Below are positions 9,167-19,476 of a DNA stretch of 64,000 nt, in pieces. Position 1 is the stretch's first letter. Every line of letters begins with the position of its first letter. The translations under genes and the position numbers were made by a program. This DNA comes from Kitasatospora sp. NBC_01266. GTDB lineage: Bacteria > Actinomycetota > Actinomycetes > Streptomycetales > Streptomycetaceae. The notes beneath the pieces were generated by a model that saw only the letters and a program-made list of their open reading frames with translations, was not told the DNA's origin and did no database searches. Where the stretch lies: NCBI RefSeq assembly GCF_036242395.1, contig NZ_CP108458.1, positions 2,542,001 to 2,606,000 of the forward strand, in the 5' to 3' direction.

Positions 9167-10953
9167 CAGGCGTCGCCCTCCTTCTTGCCCTTGGTCTTGG
9201 TCAGCTCGGGCCGGTCGTACTCGGCGGGCACGACGCCCTCCAGGTGCTTGGCCAGGTGGCCGTGCAGCTCCAGGTAGTCCAGCGCCGCGATGTCCGGGTG
9301 GTGCAGGTCGAACGCCGGGGATTCGGAGCGGATCCGCGGCAGGGTGAGGAAGTTGTGCCGCGGCGGCGGGCAGGAGGTCGCCCACTCCAGCGAACGGCCG
9401 TAACCCCACGGGTCGTCGACCTCGACCTTCTCGCCGTACTTGGCGGTCTTCCAGACGTTGTAGAGGAACGGCAGGATCGACAGGCCGAGCAGGAAGGAGC
9501 CGATGGAGGAGACGGTGTTCAGCGTGGTGAAGCCGTCCGAGGGCAGGTACGAGGCGTAGCGGCGGGGCATGCCCTCGGCGCCGAGCCAGTGCTGCACCAG
9601 GAAGGTGGTGTGGAACCCGATGAAGAGCGTCCAGAAGGTGATCTTGCCGAGGCGCTCGTCCAGCATCTTGCCGGTCATCTTCGGCCACCAGAAGTGGAAG
9701 CCGGCGAACATCGCGAAGACGACGGTGCCGAAGACCACGTAGTGGAAGTGGGCGACGACGAAGTACGAGTCCGAGACGTGGAAGTCGATCGGCGGGGAGG
9801 CGAGCAGCACACCGGTCAGACCACCGAAGAGGAAGGTGACCAGGAAGCCGATCGTCCAGAGCATCGGGGTCTCGAAGCTCAGCGAGCCCTTCCACATGGT
9901 GCCGACCCAGTTGAAGAACTTCACACCGGTCGGGACCGCGATCAGGAAGGTCATGAAGGAGAAGAACGGCAGCAGCACCTGGCCGGTGACGTACATGTGG
10001 TGGGCCCACACGGTCACCGAGAGGCCGGCGATGCCGATCGTGGCCGCGATCAGACCCGAGTAACCGAACATCGGCTTGCGGGAGAAGACCGGGATGATCT
10101 CCGAGATGATGCCGAAGAACGGCAGCGCGATGATGTACACCTCGGGGTGGCCGAAGAACCAGAAGAGGTGTTGCCAGAGTAGGGCTCCACCATTACCCGG
10201 GTCGAAGATATGGGCCCCGAATTTTCGGTCCACCTCCAGCGCGAAGAGCGCGGCGGCGAGCACCGGGAAGGCCAGCAGGACCAGCACCGAGGTCAGCAGG
10301 ACGTTCCAGACGAAGATCGACATCCGGAACATCGTCATGCCGGGAGCGCGCATGCAGATGACGGTGGTGATGAAGTTGACCGCACCGAGGATGGTGCCGA
10401 AGCCCGAGAAGGCCAGACCCATGATCCACATGTCGGCGCCGACGCTGGGCGACCGGACCGCGTCCGACAGCGGCGAGTAGGCGAACCAGCCGAAGTCAGC
10501 CGCACCCTGCGGGGTGAGGAAGCCGCCGACCGCGATGGTCGAGCCGAACAGGTAGAGCCAGTACGCGAACATGTTCAGTCGCGGGAAGGCGACGTCGGGC
10601 GCACCGATCTGCAGCGGCATGATCCAGTTGGTGAAACCCGCGAACAGCGGCGTCGCGAACATCAGCAGCATGATCGTGCCGTGCATCGTGAACGCCTGGT
10701 TGAACTGCTCGTTCGACAGGATCTTGCCGTCCGGCTGCGCCAGCTGGGCGCGCATGACGAGCGCCAGGATGCCACCGATCAGGAAGAAGGCGAACGAAGT
10801 ACCCAGGTACAGCGTGCCGATCGTCTTGTGGTCGGTGGTGGTCAGCCACTTGATGATGGTGGCGCCCGGCTTGCGGTCGCGCGGAGCCGCGGCGGGCCTC
10901 GCGGTGCCCCCAGGCGCCCCGCCGGCCGCGGCGGGTTCGTTGAGGATCGTCAC
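9166..10953 (-). CDS. ctaD: Cytochrome c oxidase subunit I CtaD
   Basis: Catalytic subunit of aa3 oxidase holding haem a, haem a3 and CuB, where oxygen is reduced and protons are pumped. The 595-aa protein has 12 hydrophobic segments, an Ala/Pro-rich N-terminus, the haem a ligand in [10 protein letters not shown] near 90, and the CuB motif in HPEVYI near 265. WAHHMYV and the HFHYV segment further on supply the remaining ligands. The GTG start overlaps the ctaC stop by GTGA. Confidence 0.97.
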   Translation of the reverse strand: MTILNEPAAAGGAPGGTARPAAAPRDRKPGATIIKWLTTTDHKTIGTLYLGTSFAFFLIGGILALVMRAQLAQPDGKILSNEQFNQAFTMHGTIMLLMFATPLFAGFTNWIMPLQIGAPDVAFPRLNMFAYWLYLFGSTIAVGGFLTPQGAADFGWFAYSPLSDAVRSPSVGADMWIMGLAFSGFGTILGAVNFITTVICMRAPGMTMFRMSIFVWNVLLTSVLVLLAFPVLAAALFALEVDRKFGAHIFDPGNGGALLWQHLFWFFGHPEVYIIALPFFGIISEIIPVFSRKPMFGYSGLIAATIGIAGLSVTVWAHHMYVTGQVLLPFFSFMTFLIAVPTGVKFFNWVGTMWKGSLSFETPMLWTIGFLVTFLFGGLTGVLLASPPIDFHVSDSYFVVAHFHYVVFGTVVFAMFAGFHFWWPKMTGKMLDERLGKITFWTLFIGFHTTFLVQHWLGAEGMPRRYASYLPSDGFTTLNTVSSIGSFLLGLSILPFLYNVWKTAKYGEKVEVDDPWGYGRSLEWATSCPPPRHNFLTLPRIRSESPAFDLHHPDIAALDYLELHGHLAKHLEGVVPAEYDRPELTKTKGKKEGDA

Positions 10954-11801
10954 TTGGTTTCACTTCCCATGCTCGTGATACCCGAAGGCACCGCGCCGGC
11001 CTGGCCCTCGGCCCGCAGCTGCTGCAGGTGGTTGATGTAGTCGTCGTGCGAGACGACCTTCACCTTGAAGAGCATCCGGGAGTGGTCCACACCACAGAGT
11101 TCAGCGCACTTGCCGTCGTACTCGCCGATCACCGTCGGGGTGACCTGGAACTTGTTGACCACGCCCGGCACGACGTCCATCTTCATCATGAAGTTGACGG
11201 GCCAGAAGTCGTGGATCACGTCACGGGAAGTGAGCCGGAACTCGACCGACTCGTTGACCGGCAGCCAGAGCGTGGGGATCTGGTTCGGCGTACCCACGTC
11301 GTAGGCGGCCAGCTGGCTGTTGGGGTCCGGAGTCTCGCTGTTCTCGTAGTTGAACGCCCAGCTCCACTGGAAGCCGACCACATTGACGATGTGCTGCGGC
11401 TTGGAGATCTGGGTCAGCTTCGCCTCGTCGCGGGCGACGAAGTAGAAGAGAACCGAGACGATGACGATGGGGACCGCGGTGTAGAGCGCCTCGATGGGCA
11501 CGTTGTACCGGGTCTGCGGAGGGATCTCGATGCCGGTGCGGCTGCGCCGGTGGAAGATCACGCTCCAGATGATCAGACCCCACATCAGTACGCCGACCAC
11601 CAGCGCCGCGATCCAGGACCCCTGCCACATCTGAAGGACGATATGTCCAGTCGTGGTCACAGGGCTGGGGAGGCCAAGCCTGGGCAGGTCATTGGCCGAG
11701 CAGCCGGTAGCGGTCGCGATGACGAGGCCCAGTGCCAGCGCCTGAGGCAGCTTCCGCCGCATCGTGCGCCGCGGCGAGCGGTCGGAGCCGTTGGGACTCA
11801 C
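10950..11801 (-). CDS. ctaC: Cytochrome c oxidase subunit II CtaC
   Basis: CuA-bearing subunit II that accepts electrons from QcrC. The 283-aa protein has a signal sequence with a lipobox-like ATGC at about 31, two transmembrane helices (about 55-80 and 100-120), and a cupredoxin domain with the CuA ligands in [12 protein letters not shown] near 233-244. I chose the GTG at 11801, preceded by GGGAAGG. The reading frame continues far upstream but those codons overlap the divergent desulfurase gene. First gene of ctaC-ctaD-ctaF. Confidence 0.95.
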   Translation of the reverse strand: MSPNGSDRSPRRTMRRKLPQALALGLVIATATGCSANDLPRLGLPSPVTTTGHIVLQMWQGSWIAALVVGVLMWGLIIWSVIFHRRSRTGIEIPPQTRYNVPIEALYTAVPIVIVSVLFYFVARDEAKLTQISKPQHIVNVVGFQWSWAFNYENSETPDPNSQLAAYDVGTPNQIPTLWLPVNESVEFRLTSRDVIHDFWPVNFMMKMDVVPGVVNKFQVTPTVIGEYDGKCAELCGVDHSRMLFKVKVVSHDDYINHLQQLRAEGQAGAVPSGITSMGSETK

Positions 11802-12152
11802 GTAGCGCCTTCCCGAAGTCTCGCCCGCGATCGCGCCGCCCCCGGGAGTACTGTGAGGCTCCCCAGCGACCCGTCCACGGGCACGGTTTGAATGCTTATG
11901 CGGGCCAAACCCTACTCCAGCCTTATGCGCACCTGACGAGCAGGTCCCGGTAACGCGCCGCCCCGCTACCCGATCAGCCCCGGCAAGCGTGGATTCCCTG
12001 GTCATGAAGGACTTTAGGACCCCGTACACCCGATCGGGGGATGGCCCTGCGACGATCGGGTGACGGCCCGTCGGGAGCGGATGAATCGGACAAAACGGCA
12101 CGCGGTCGAGTGATCGTCTGACGGGCCGTGAGGGCCGGATAGCGTATCGGTC
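11802..12152. other. Divergent promoter region ctaC / desulfurase
   Basis: 351 bp without a convincing gene, between ctaC (minus) and the cysteine desulfurase (plus). It must hold both promoters. The sequence is locally less GC-rich around 11885-11935. I found no clear operator. Confidence 0.45.
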
Positions 12153-13568
12153 GTGTCCTCGACTGACAGTCTCTATTTCGATGCGGCCTCCACCGCTCCG
12201 CTGCACCCCGTCGCCCGGCAGGCGCTGACCGCCGCGCTGGACGAGGGCTGGGCCGATCCGGCCCGGCTCTACCGCTCCGGGCGGCAGGCCAGGATGCTGC
12301 TGGACGCCGCCCGGGAGACGGTGGCCGAGCTGATCGGCGCCCGGCCCGACGAGGTCTCCTTCACCGGCAGCGGTACCCAGGCGGTGCAGCTGGGCCTGCT
12401 CGGCGCGCTGCGCGGGCGCCGGCGGACGGGCCGTCACCTGGTGCACTCGGCGGTGGAGCACTCCAGCGTGCTGCACACCGCCGAGCGCTGGGAGACCGAG
12501 GGCGGTGAGGTCGCGGTGGTCCCGGTGGACCGGAGCGGTCGGGTGGACGCCGCGCGGTTCGCCGCCGCCGCGCGCCCGGACACCGCGCTGGCGGTGCTTC
12601 AGTCGGCCAACCACGAGGTGGGCACCGTGCAACCGGTGGCCGAGACCGCCGCGCTGCTGAGCGGGCTGCCCGGCGGGGTGCCGCTGCTGGTGGACGCGGC
12701 GCAGAGCATCGGGCGGCTGCCCGGCCCGGACGGCTGGTCGCTGCTGACGGCCAGTGCGCACAAGTGGGGCGGCCCGGCCGGGGTCGGGGTGCTCGCGGTC
12801 CGCAAGGGCGTGCGGTTCAACTCCGCGCTGCCCGCCGACGAGCGCGAGAGCGGCCGGGTGCCCGGGTACGTCAACGTCCCGGCGATCGTGGCGGCGGCGG
12901 CCTCGCTGCGCGCCGTACGGGCCGAGGCGCAGGCGGAGAACGCCCGGCTGCACGCGCTGGTGGAGCGGATCAGGGCCCGGGTGCCGCAGCTGGTGCCGGA
13001 GGTCGAGGTGGTCGGCGATCCGGTGCACCGGCTGCCGCACCTGGTCACCTTCTCCTGCCTCTACGTGGACGGCGAGGTGCTGCTCGGCGAGCTGGACCGG
13101 GCCGGCATCGCGGTCTCCTCCGGCTCCTCCTGCACCTCCAGCACCCTGACCCCCAGTCACGTACTGGCCGCGATGGGCGTGCTCACCGAGGGAAACGTGC
13201 GCGTCTCGCTGCCGCCGGGGACGACCGAGGCCCAGGTGGACCGCTTCCTCGCGGTGCTGCCCGAGGTGGTGGCACGGGTCCGGGCGCCGCTGGGGCTGGA
13301 GTTGGCGCCGCCGGCCGGCGCACCGGCGGAGCAGCTGGTGCTCGACGCGCTGGGCAAGCGGTGCCCGCTGCCGGTGATCGAGCTGGCGAAGCGGATCGGC
13401 GACGTGCCGCCCGGTGGCCTGGTGGTGGTGCTGGCCGACGACGAGGCGGCCCGGCTGGACATCCCCGCCTGGTGCGAGATGCGCGCACAGGCCTACGAAG
13501 GCGAAGCCCCGGCCAGCGCCTACGGGGCGGACCGGGGCTTCGCCTACCTGGTCAGGCGGGTCAGCTGA
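12153..13568 (+). CDS. Cysteine desulfurase fused to TusA-like domain
   Basis: Class V aminotransferase-fold PLP enzyme predicted to strip sulfur from cysteine, carrying its own sulfur-relay domain. In the 471-aa protein, residues 1-385 are NifS-like, with the PLP lysine in SAHKWGGP near 207 and the persulfide cysteine in SGSSCTSS near 330. Residues 390-471 match TusA, with the CPLP motif (KRCPLPVIEL) near 405. The GTG start lies just past the divergent ctaC promoter region. The fusion suggests internal persulfide transfer for Fe-S or thio-cofactor assembly, consistent with a HesB-type carrier gene 2.4 kb away. Confidence 0.9.
   Translation: MSSTDSLYFDAASTAPLHPVARQALTAALDEGWADPARLYRSGRQARMLLDAARETVAELIGARPDEVSFTGSGTQAVQLGLLGALRGRRRTGRHLVHSAVEHSSVLHTAERWETEGGEVAVVPVDRSGRVDAARFAAAARPDTALAVLQSANHEVGTVQPVAETAALLSGLPGGVPLLVDAAQSIGRLPGPDGWSLLTASAHKWGGPAGVGVLAVRKGVRFNSALPADERESGRVPGYVNVPAIVAAAASLRAVRAEAQAENARLHALVERIRARVPQLVPEVEVVGDPVHRLPHLVTFSCLYVDGEVLLGELDRAGIAVSSGSSCTSSTLTPSHVLAAMGVLTEGNVRVSLPPGTTEAQVDRFLAVLPEVVARVRAPLGLELAPPAGAPAEQLVLDALGKRCPLPVIELAKRIGDVPPGGLVVVLADDEAARLDIPAWCEMRAQAYEGEAPASAYGADRGFAYLVRRVS
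13500..13544 (-). terminator. Hairpin inside the desulfurase 3' end
   Basis: A perfect 13-bp inverted repeat (13500-13512 with 13532-13544) lies inside the last codons of the desulfurase, 46 bp beyond the stop of the convergent kinase gene. The intergenic gap is only 21 bp, so this coding hairpin is the best candidate terminator for the kinase transcript. Confidence 0.5.
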
Positions 13569-13589
13569 TCGCTTGGTCAGCCGGCTTGG

Positions 13590-15113
<1,524 letters not shown>

Positions 15114-15146
15114 TCAGGATCCGCACCCTCTGGAGGACGTCGCACC

Positions 15147-15860
15147 ATGGACGAGAACACCATCGCCGAGCAGCTCCGCCGCCGTCCGTCGGCCCTGCCG
15201 GGTCGCCGGCGCCGGAGTCTGGCCGCTGCCGCCCTGCTGCTCTCGGTCGCGGCGACGGTGAGTGCCTGCGGCGGCGGCACGAAGAGCACGGCGGCAGGCG
15301 CGAGTTCCTCGCCGTCCGGCAGCCCCGCCGCCTCGTCCAGCCCGAGCCCGTCGGCCGGCTCGTCCGCCACCGCGTCGCCGTCCTCCCCCGGCGGCGCGGT
15401 GGGCAGCCCGACCGTCCCGGGCGCGGGCTCGACCCCCGCGCCCACCGGCGCCGGTGCCGCACCCGGCAGCCAGCCGCCCAGCGCGGCCCCCAGCTCCCCG
15501 GTCTCCCCGGTGCAGCCGGGCGGCCCCGTGTCGCAGCCGTCGGCGAACCCGCAGGAGCCGGTGAAGCCGACCAGCTACCTGTCCAAGGGCAACCAGCTGA
15601 CCGTCTTCTTCTTCGGCGTGGTCTGCGACAAGTACGGCCTTCAGGTGGATGAGGGCCGGGCCGGGACGGTCCGGGTGCAGGTGGTGATCACCCAGCACCA
15701 GCCGGTCGGCCAGATGTGCCCGGCGCTGGTCAAGCAGCAGTCCGTGGTGGGCAGCCTGGCGCAGCCGCTGCAGAGCCGCGCCGTGGTGGACTCGGCCACC
15801 GGGGCGGACATCCCGCTGGAGTCGGTGCCGAACGGCGGCCCGGTCAGCGCCGCCAACTGA
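15147..15860 (+). CDS. Proline/serine-rich lipoprotein, unknown function
   Basis: A 237-aa predicted lipoprotein. It has an Arg-rich N-terminus (about 10-24), a hydrophobic stretch and lipobox VSAC at about 38-41. A low-complexity Ser/Pro/Ala linker follows to about residue 140, then a compact C-terminal domain with two cysteines (about 160 and 191) that may form a disulfide outside the cell. I recognise no catalytic motif. It ends convergent with the HesB-type gene, separated by a strong hairpin. Confidence 0.75.
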   Translation: MDENTIAEQLRRRPSALPGRRRRSLAAAALLLSVAATVSACGGGTKSTAAGASSSPSGSPAASSSPSPSAGSSATASPSSPGGAVGSPTVPGAGSTPAPTGAGAAPGSQPPSAAPSSPVSPVQPGGPVSQPSANPQEPVKPTSYLSKGNQLTVFFFGVVCDKYGLQVDEGRAGTVRVQVVITQHQPVGQMCPALVKQQSVVGSLAQPLQSRAVVDSATGADIPLESVPNGGPVSAAN

Positions 15861-15891
15861 GCGCGGCGCGCACGCGGCGCACAGACGACAA

Positions 15892-15922
15892 CGGCGGCCC
15901 CGGAGTGTCTCCGGGGCCGCCG
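15892..15922. terminator. Bidirectional terminator
   Basis: A perfect 14-bp inverted repeat (15892-15905 with 15909-15922, 3-nt loop) lies midway between the convergent lipoprotein and HesB-type genes. Confidence 0.8.
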
Positions 15923-15937
15923 CTGCGCGGGTCGGTG

Positions 15938-16291
15938 CTAGCTGAACGAGTCGCCGCAGGCGCAGGAGCCGGTGGCGTTCGGGTTGTCGATGGTGAAGCC
16001 CTGCTTCTCGATGGTGTCCACGAAGTCCACCGTGGCACCGCCGAGGTAGGGGGCGCTCATCCGGTCGGTGACGACCTTGACCCCGTTGAAGTCCTTGACG
16101 ACGTCGCCGTCCAGCGAGCGCTCGTCGAAGAAGAGCTGGTACCGCAGGCCCGAGCAACCACCGGGCTGGACGGCGACACGCAGCGCGAGGTCGTCGCGGC
16201 CTTCCTGCTCCAGCAGGCCCTTCACCTTGGCCGCAGCGGCATCGGTAAGGAGCAGACCACTCTCGACGGTGGTCTCGTCCTGGACGGTCAT
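15938..16291 (-). CDS. erpA: A-type iron-sulfur carrier (ErpA/HesB family)
   Basis: Carrier that accepts Fe-S clusters from the assembly scaffold and hands them to target proteins in the cytosol. The 117-aa length is typical. All three cluster cysteines are present: one in GGCSGLRY near 46 and two in the C-terminal SCACG near 111-113. Monocistronic. Plausible clients in this window are LipA, NadA and QcrA, though that is inference. Confidence 0.92.
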   Translation of the reverse strand: MTVQDETTVESGLLLTDAAAAKVKGLLEQEGRDDLALRVAVQPGGCSGLRYQLFFDERSLDGDVVKDFNGVKVVTDRMSAPYLGGATVDFVDTIEKQGFTIDNPNATGSCACGDSFS

Positions 16292-16518
16292 CTGCTTACT
16301 CCCGGTCTATGACGACAAACTGCCGCCAGTGCCAACCAGCGGCCGCCCGGATTGATTCCGGGCAGTGGATCCGAGTTCGCGGACGATGCGCCGCGCCCTG
16401 GTCAGTCCATGCTCGCACACCCCGCGTGGAGCGGTCGTCGAGCGGCGGCGCGCTGCCCGATCGGCCGGATCGGGAGAACCGGGGGTCCAGGGGCAGGCCG
16501 AGCGGGGAGGATGGATGG

Positions 16519-17388
16519 ATGATCCTGCGTCAGGTCCGTGACACCCGCGCGGATGCCGAAGCCGTCCGACTGATCGCCGCCGAGGCCTTCGGCGCGTCGG
16601 CCCCGTGGCCCGCGCGGGAGCCGGGCGAGGCCGAGATCGCCAGGCACCACGCCAGGACCAGACACCTGGCGAGCACCGACCCCGAGGGCTGCTGGCTGGC
16701 CGAGGAGGGCGGCCGGGCGATCGGCTTCGCGCTCTCGATGCGCCGCGAGGGCGTGTGGATCCTCGCGCTGTTCTGCGTGCTGCCCGAGTTCCAGGGCAAG
16801 GGCGTCGGGCGGGTGCTGCTGGAGCGGGCCGCCGCGCACGGCCGGGCCTGCCTGCGCGGCATGACCACCGTCCACGCCGACCCCGCCGCCGCCCGCCGCT
16901 ACCGCAGGGCCGACTTCCACCTGCACCCGACCATGCGGCTGACCGGCCGGGTGGACCGGGCCGGTCTGCTGGACCCCGGGAGCATCCCGGTGCACCCGGG
17001 CAACGCGACCCATCGCGAGCTGCTGGACTCGATCGACCGCCGGCTGCGCGGCGCCGCGCACGGCCCGGACCACCAGCTGATGCTGGCCCACTACGACGAG
17101 CTGCTGGTCGCCGACACCGTGTTCGGCAGCGGCTACTGCTACCGCCTGGGCGGCGAGGTCAAGCTGCTGGCGGCCACCTCCAAGCGGCTGGCGGTGCGGC
17201 TGCTGCGCGAGGCGCTGGCCCGGGTGCCCGAGGAGACCGAGGCCAGGGTGGAGTTCCTCACCGCCGAGCAGGAGTGGGCGGTGGACGTCGGTCTGGAACT
17301 GGGCCTGGGGCTGCACAACCACGGCTTCCTCGCGCTGCGCGGCATGCGGCCGCCGGCTCCCTACCTGCCCAGCGGCGGGCTGCTGTGA
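16519..17388 (+). CDS. GNAT-family N-acetyltransferase
   Basis: A 289-aa protein whose N-terminal half is a GNAT domain: WLAEEGGRAIGFAL (about 65-78), then strand VWILALFCVLPEFQGKGVGR (about 83-102) with the acetyl-CoA-binding Q/G-K-G-V-G-R motif. The C-terminal half resembles a second, degenerate GNAT repeat. The substrate is unknown. ATG 16519 has GGGGAGG eight bases upstream; two nearby ATGs are out of frame. The gene is convergent with the PLP decarboxylase. Confidence 0.85.
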   Translation: MILRQVRDTRADAEAVRLIAAEAFGASAPWPAREPGEAEIARHHARTRHLASTDPEGCWLAEEGGRAIGFALSMRREGVWILALFCVLPEFQGKGVGRVLLERAAAHGRACLRGMTTVHADPAAARRYRRADFHLHPTMRLTGRVDRAGLLDPGSIPVHPGNATHRELLDSIDRRLRGAAHGPDHQLMLAHYDELLVADTVFGSGYCYRLGGEVKLLAATSKRLAVRLLREALARVPEETEARVEFLTAEQEWAVDVGLELGLGLHNHGFLALRGMRPPAPYLPSGGLL

Positions 17389-17409
17389 GCCGGTCCGGCT
17401 CCAGCGGGC

Positions 17410-18780
17410 CTAGCGCATGGTGTCCAGGATCTCCTGGACCATCTCCATGGTGGTGCCCGGGTGCAGGAAGGCGAACCGGGCCACCGTCTCGCCGTCCCAG
17501 CCGGTCGGGGTGACGAAGCCGATCTGGTCCGCCAGCAGCCGGTGCGACCAGGCGTAGTAGTCCTGCTCGGTCCAGCCGGTGCGGCGGAAGCAGACGGCGG
17601 ACAACTGCGGGTCGTGCAGCAGTTCCAGGTGCTCGGTGCGCCGGATCAGCTCGGCGGTCTCGCGGGCCAGCGTCAGGCCGGCCTCGATGGCGTCGGTGTA
17701 GGCCTGGGTGCCGTGCACGGCGAGCGAGAACCAGAGCGGCAGGCCGCGGGCCCGGCGGGTCAGGTGGTAGGCGTAGTCGGTGGGGTTCCACTCGTCGCCC
17801 TCGTGGTGCAGCACGTCCAGGTAGCCGGCGTCCTGGGTGTGCACGGCCTTGGCCAGCCGTGGCTCGCGGTAGAGCAGCGCGGCGCAGTCGAAGGGCGCGA
17901 AGAGCCACTTGTGCGGGTCGACGACGAAGGAGTCGGCGTGCTCGATGCCGTTGTAGCGCTCGCGCACCGAGGGGGCGAAGAGGCCCGCGCCGCCGTAGGC
18001 GCCGTCCACGTGGAACCACAGGCCGCGCTCGCGGGTGACCTCGGACAGGCCCTGCAGGTCGTCGATGATGCCCTCGTTGGTGGTGCCGGCCGTGCCGACC
18101 ACCGCGATCACCGTCTCGGGGTTGGGGTCGGCGGCCAGCGCCGCGCGCAGCGCCTCGCCGGTGAAGCGGCGGTCGACGGTGGGGACCTTGAAGGCCTCGA
18201 CGCCGATGATGTTGAAGGTGTTCTTGACCGAGGAGTGCACCTGGTCCGCCACCGCGACCCGCAGCCGCGTCTCCGGTCCCACGCCCAGCTTGCGCCGCGC
18301 CGTGTCGCGGGCCACCACCAGGGCGGAGAGGTTGCCCGCCGAGCCGCCGGAGACGAAGGTGCCGCCGGCCGTCTCGGGCAGCCCCGCGCGGTCGGCTATC
18401 AGGCGCAGCACCTGGTTCTCGGCCGCGATCGCGCCGGCCGCCTCCAGCCAGGAGATGCCCTGCAGCGAGGCGCAGGAGACCACCATGTCGAAGAGCAGCG
18501 CGGCCTTGGTCGGGGCGCACGGGATGAAGGAGAGGTAGCGCGGGCTGTCCGCGGAGATCACCGCGCGGGACAGCTCGTGGTCGTAGAGCTTGAGCACGTC
18601 GGCGGGGGCGTTGCCGTGCTCGTTCAGCAGCCCGGCCAGGTGGGCGCGCAGCTGCTCGCCGTCGCCGGGGTGGTCCAGCGGCACCGGGTCGTACTGCAGG
18701 CGCTCGCGCATGTAGCCGAAGACCAGGTCGACGAGCTCGTTGTCGGGCTGGTGCATGCGGTGCGGGACGGCGGCGGTCAC
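17410..18780 (-). CDS. PLP-dependent group II amino-acid decarboxylase
   Basis: Fold-type I decarboxylase of 456 aa, likely acting on an aromatic or acidic amino acid to give an amine and CO2. Motifs include the phosphate-binding SGGSAGNLSAL near 148, WFHVDGAYGG with the PLP-nitrogen aspartate near 257, and the Schiff-base lysine in VDPHKWLFAPF near 292. GTG 18780 has AAGGAG upstream. An Lrp/AsnC regulator 140 bp upstream on the same strand makes amino-acid-responsive control plausible. The exact substrate cannot be read from the sequence. Confidence 0.9.
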   Translation of the reverse strand: MTAAVPHRMHQPDNELVDLVFGYMRERLQYDPVPLDHPGDGEQLRAHLAGLLNEHGNAPADVLKLYDHELSRAVISADSPRYLSFIPCAPTKAALLFDMVVSCASLQGISWLEAAGAIAAENQVLRLIADRAGLPETAGGTFVSGGSAGNLSALVVARDTARRKLGVGPETRLRVAVADQVHSSVKNTFNIIGVEAFKVPTVDRRFTGEALRAALAADPNPETVIAVVGTAGTTNEGIIDDLQGLSEVTRERGLWFHVDGAYGGAGLFAPSVRERYNGIEHADSFVVDPHKWLFAPFDCAALLYREPRLAKAVHTQDAGYLDVLHHEGDEWNPTDYAYHLTRRARGLPLWFSLAVHGTQAYTDAIEAGLTLARETAELIRRTEHLELLHDPQLSAVCFRRTGWTEQDYYAWSHRLLADQIGFVTPTGWDGETVARFAFLHPGTTMEMVQEILDTMR

Positions 18781-18888
18781 GGGGGCTCCTTAGGCTCAGG
18801 ACTCAAGATCAGCCTAGGCAGCGAGCACGGTCGTACGCGCGTCCGAATGCGCCGGTTCGGGCAGCTTTCGAGCGTCTTCGGGCCGCCC

Positions 18889-18907
18889 GGCGCAGGAATC
18901 CTGCGCC
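18889..18907. repeat. Inverted repeat between asnC-type gene and decarboxylase
   Basis: A 9+1+9 bp perfect inverted repeat just past the stop of the Lrp/AsnC gene and upstream of the decarboxylase. It can fold as a 7-bp stem with a 5-nt loop (terminator) or act as a dimer-binding operator. Confidence 0.45.
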
Positions 18908-18920
18908 GCTCCCGCAGGGC

Positions 18921-19385
18921 TCAGCCGATCAGCCGGGAGAGCACCACCGAGCTGCGGCTGCGCTGCACGCCGGGCTCGCGGCGGATCCGCTCGATCACCG
19001 CCTCCAGGTGCTTGGTGTCGGAGGCCCGCAGGTGGACCAGCGCGTCCGGGTCGCCGGTCACCGTCCAGGCCGCGACCACCTCGGGGAACTGCCGCAGGCT
19101 GGCCAGGATCTCCTCGGGTCCGGTGCGGGCCCGGCAGTAGATCTCCACGAAGGCCTCGGTCTGCCAGCCGAGCAGCTCGGGGTCGAGCACCACGGTGAAG
19201 CCGCGCACCACCCCGCGCGAGCGCAGCCGGTCGATCCGGCGGCGCACGGCGGTGGCGGAGAGGTTGGCGAGCAGGCCGATCTCGGCGTACGAGGCCCGCC
19301 CGTCCCGGCCCAGGTGGGCCAGCAGCAGGCGGTCGGTCTCATCCAGGGAGACACCGCCCACCTCGGGCGATCGGCTCATGCTCAT
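18921..19385 (-). CDS. Lrp/AsnC-family transcriptional regulator
   Basis: A 154-aa feast-famine regulator. The N-terminal helix-turn-helix is clear: LDETDRLLLAHLGRDGRASY, then LLANLSATAVRRRIDRLRSRGVV, residues about 14-60. The C-terminal RAM effector domain runs from about 78 to 150. The ATG at 19385 (MSMSRSP) has GGAG about 10 bp upstream; an internal ATG two codons later is possible. It likely controls the neighbouring decarboxylase, and an 18-bp palindrome lies upstream of its own start. Confidence 0.93.
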   Translation of the reverse strand: MSMSRSPEVGGVSLDETDRLLLAHLGRDGRASYAEIGLLANLSATAVRRRIDRLRSRGVVRGFTVVLDPELLGWQTEAFVEIYCRARTGPEEILASLRQFPEVVAAWTVTGDPDALVHLRASDTKHLEAVIERIRREPGVQRSRSSVVLSRLIG

Positions 19386-19430
19386 GGCGGTGCGGTCTCC
19401 ACGGCTCGGGGTCGGGGGCGGCTCGGGGTC

Positions 19431-19448
19431 GGGCGGAACGTTCCGCCC
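19431..19448. promoter_or_regulatory. 18-bp perfect palindrome, candidate operator
   Basis: A continuous 18-bp palindrome without a loop, 46-63 bp upstream of the Lrp/AsnC start and downstream of the oxidoreductase stop. A gapless palindrome makes a poor hairpin, so a protein-binding site, perhaps autoregulatory, is more likely than a terminator. Confidence 0.5.
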
Positions 19449-19476
19449 GCCGCCCCATTCTCCCGGACCGCGCTGC

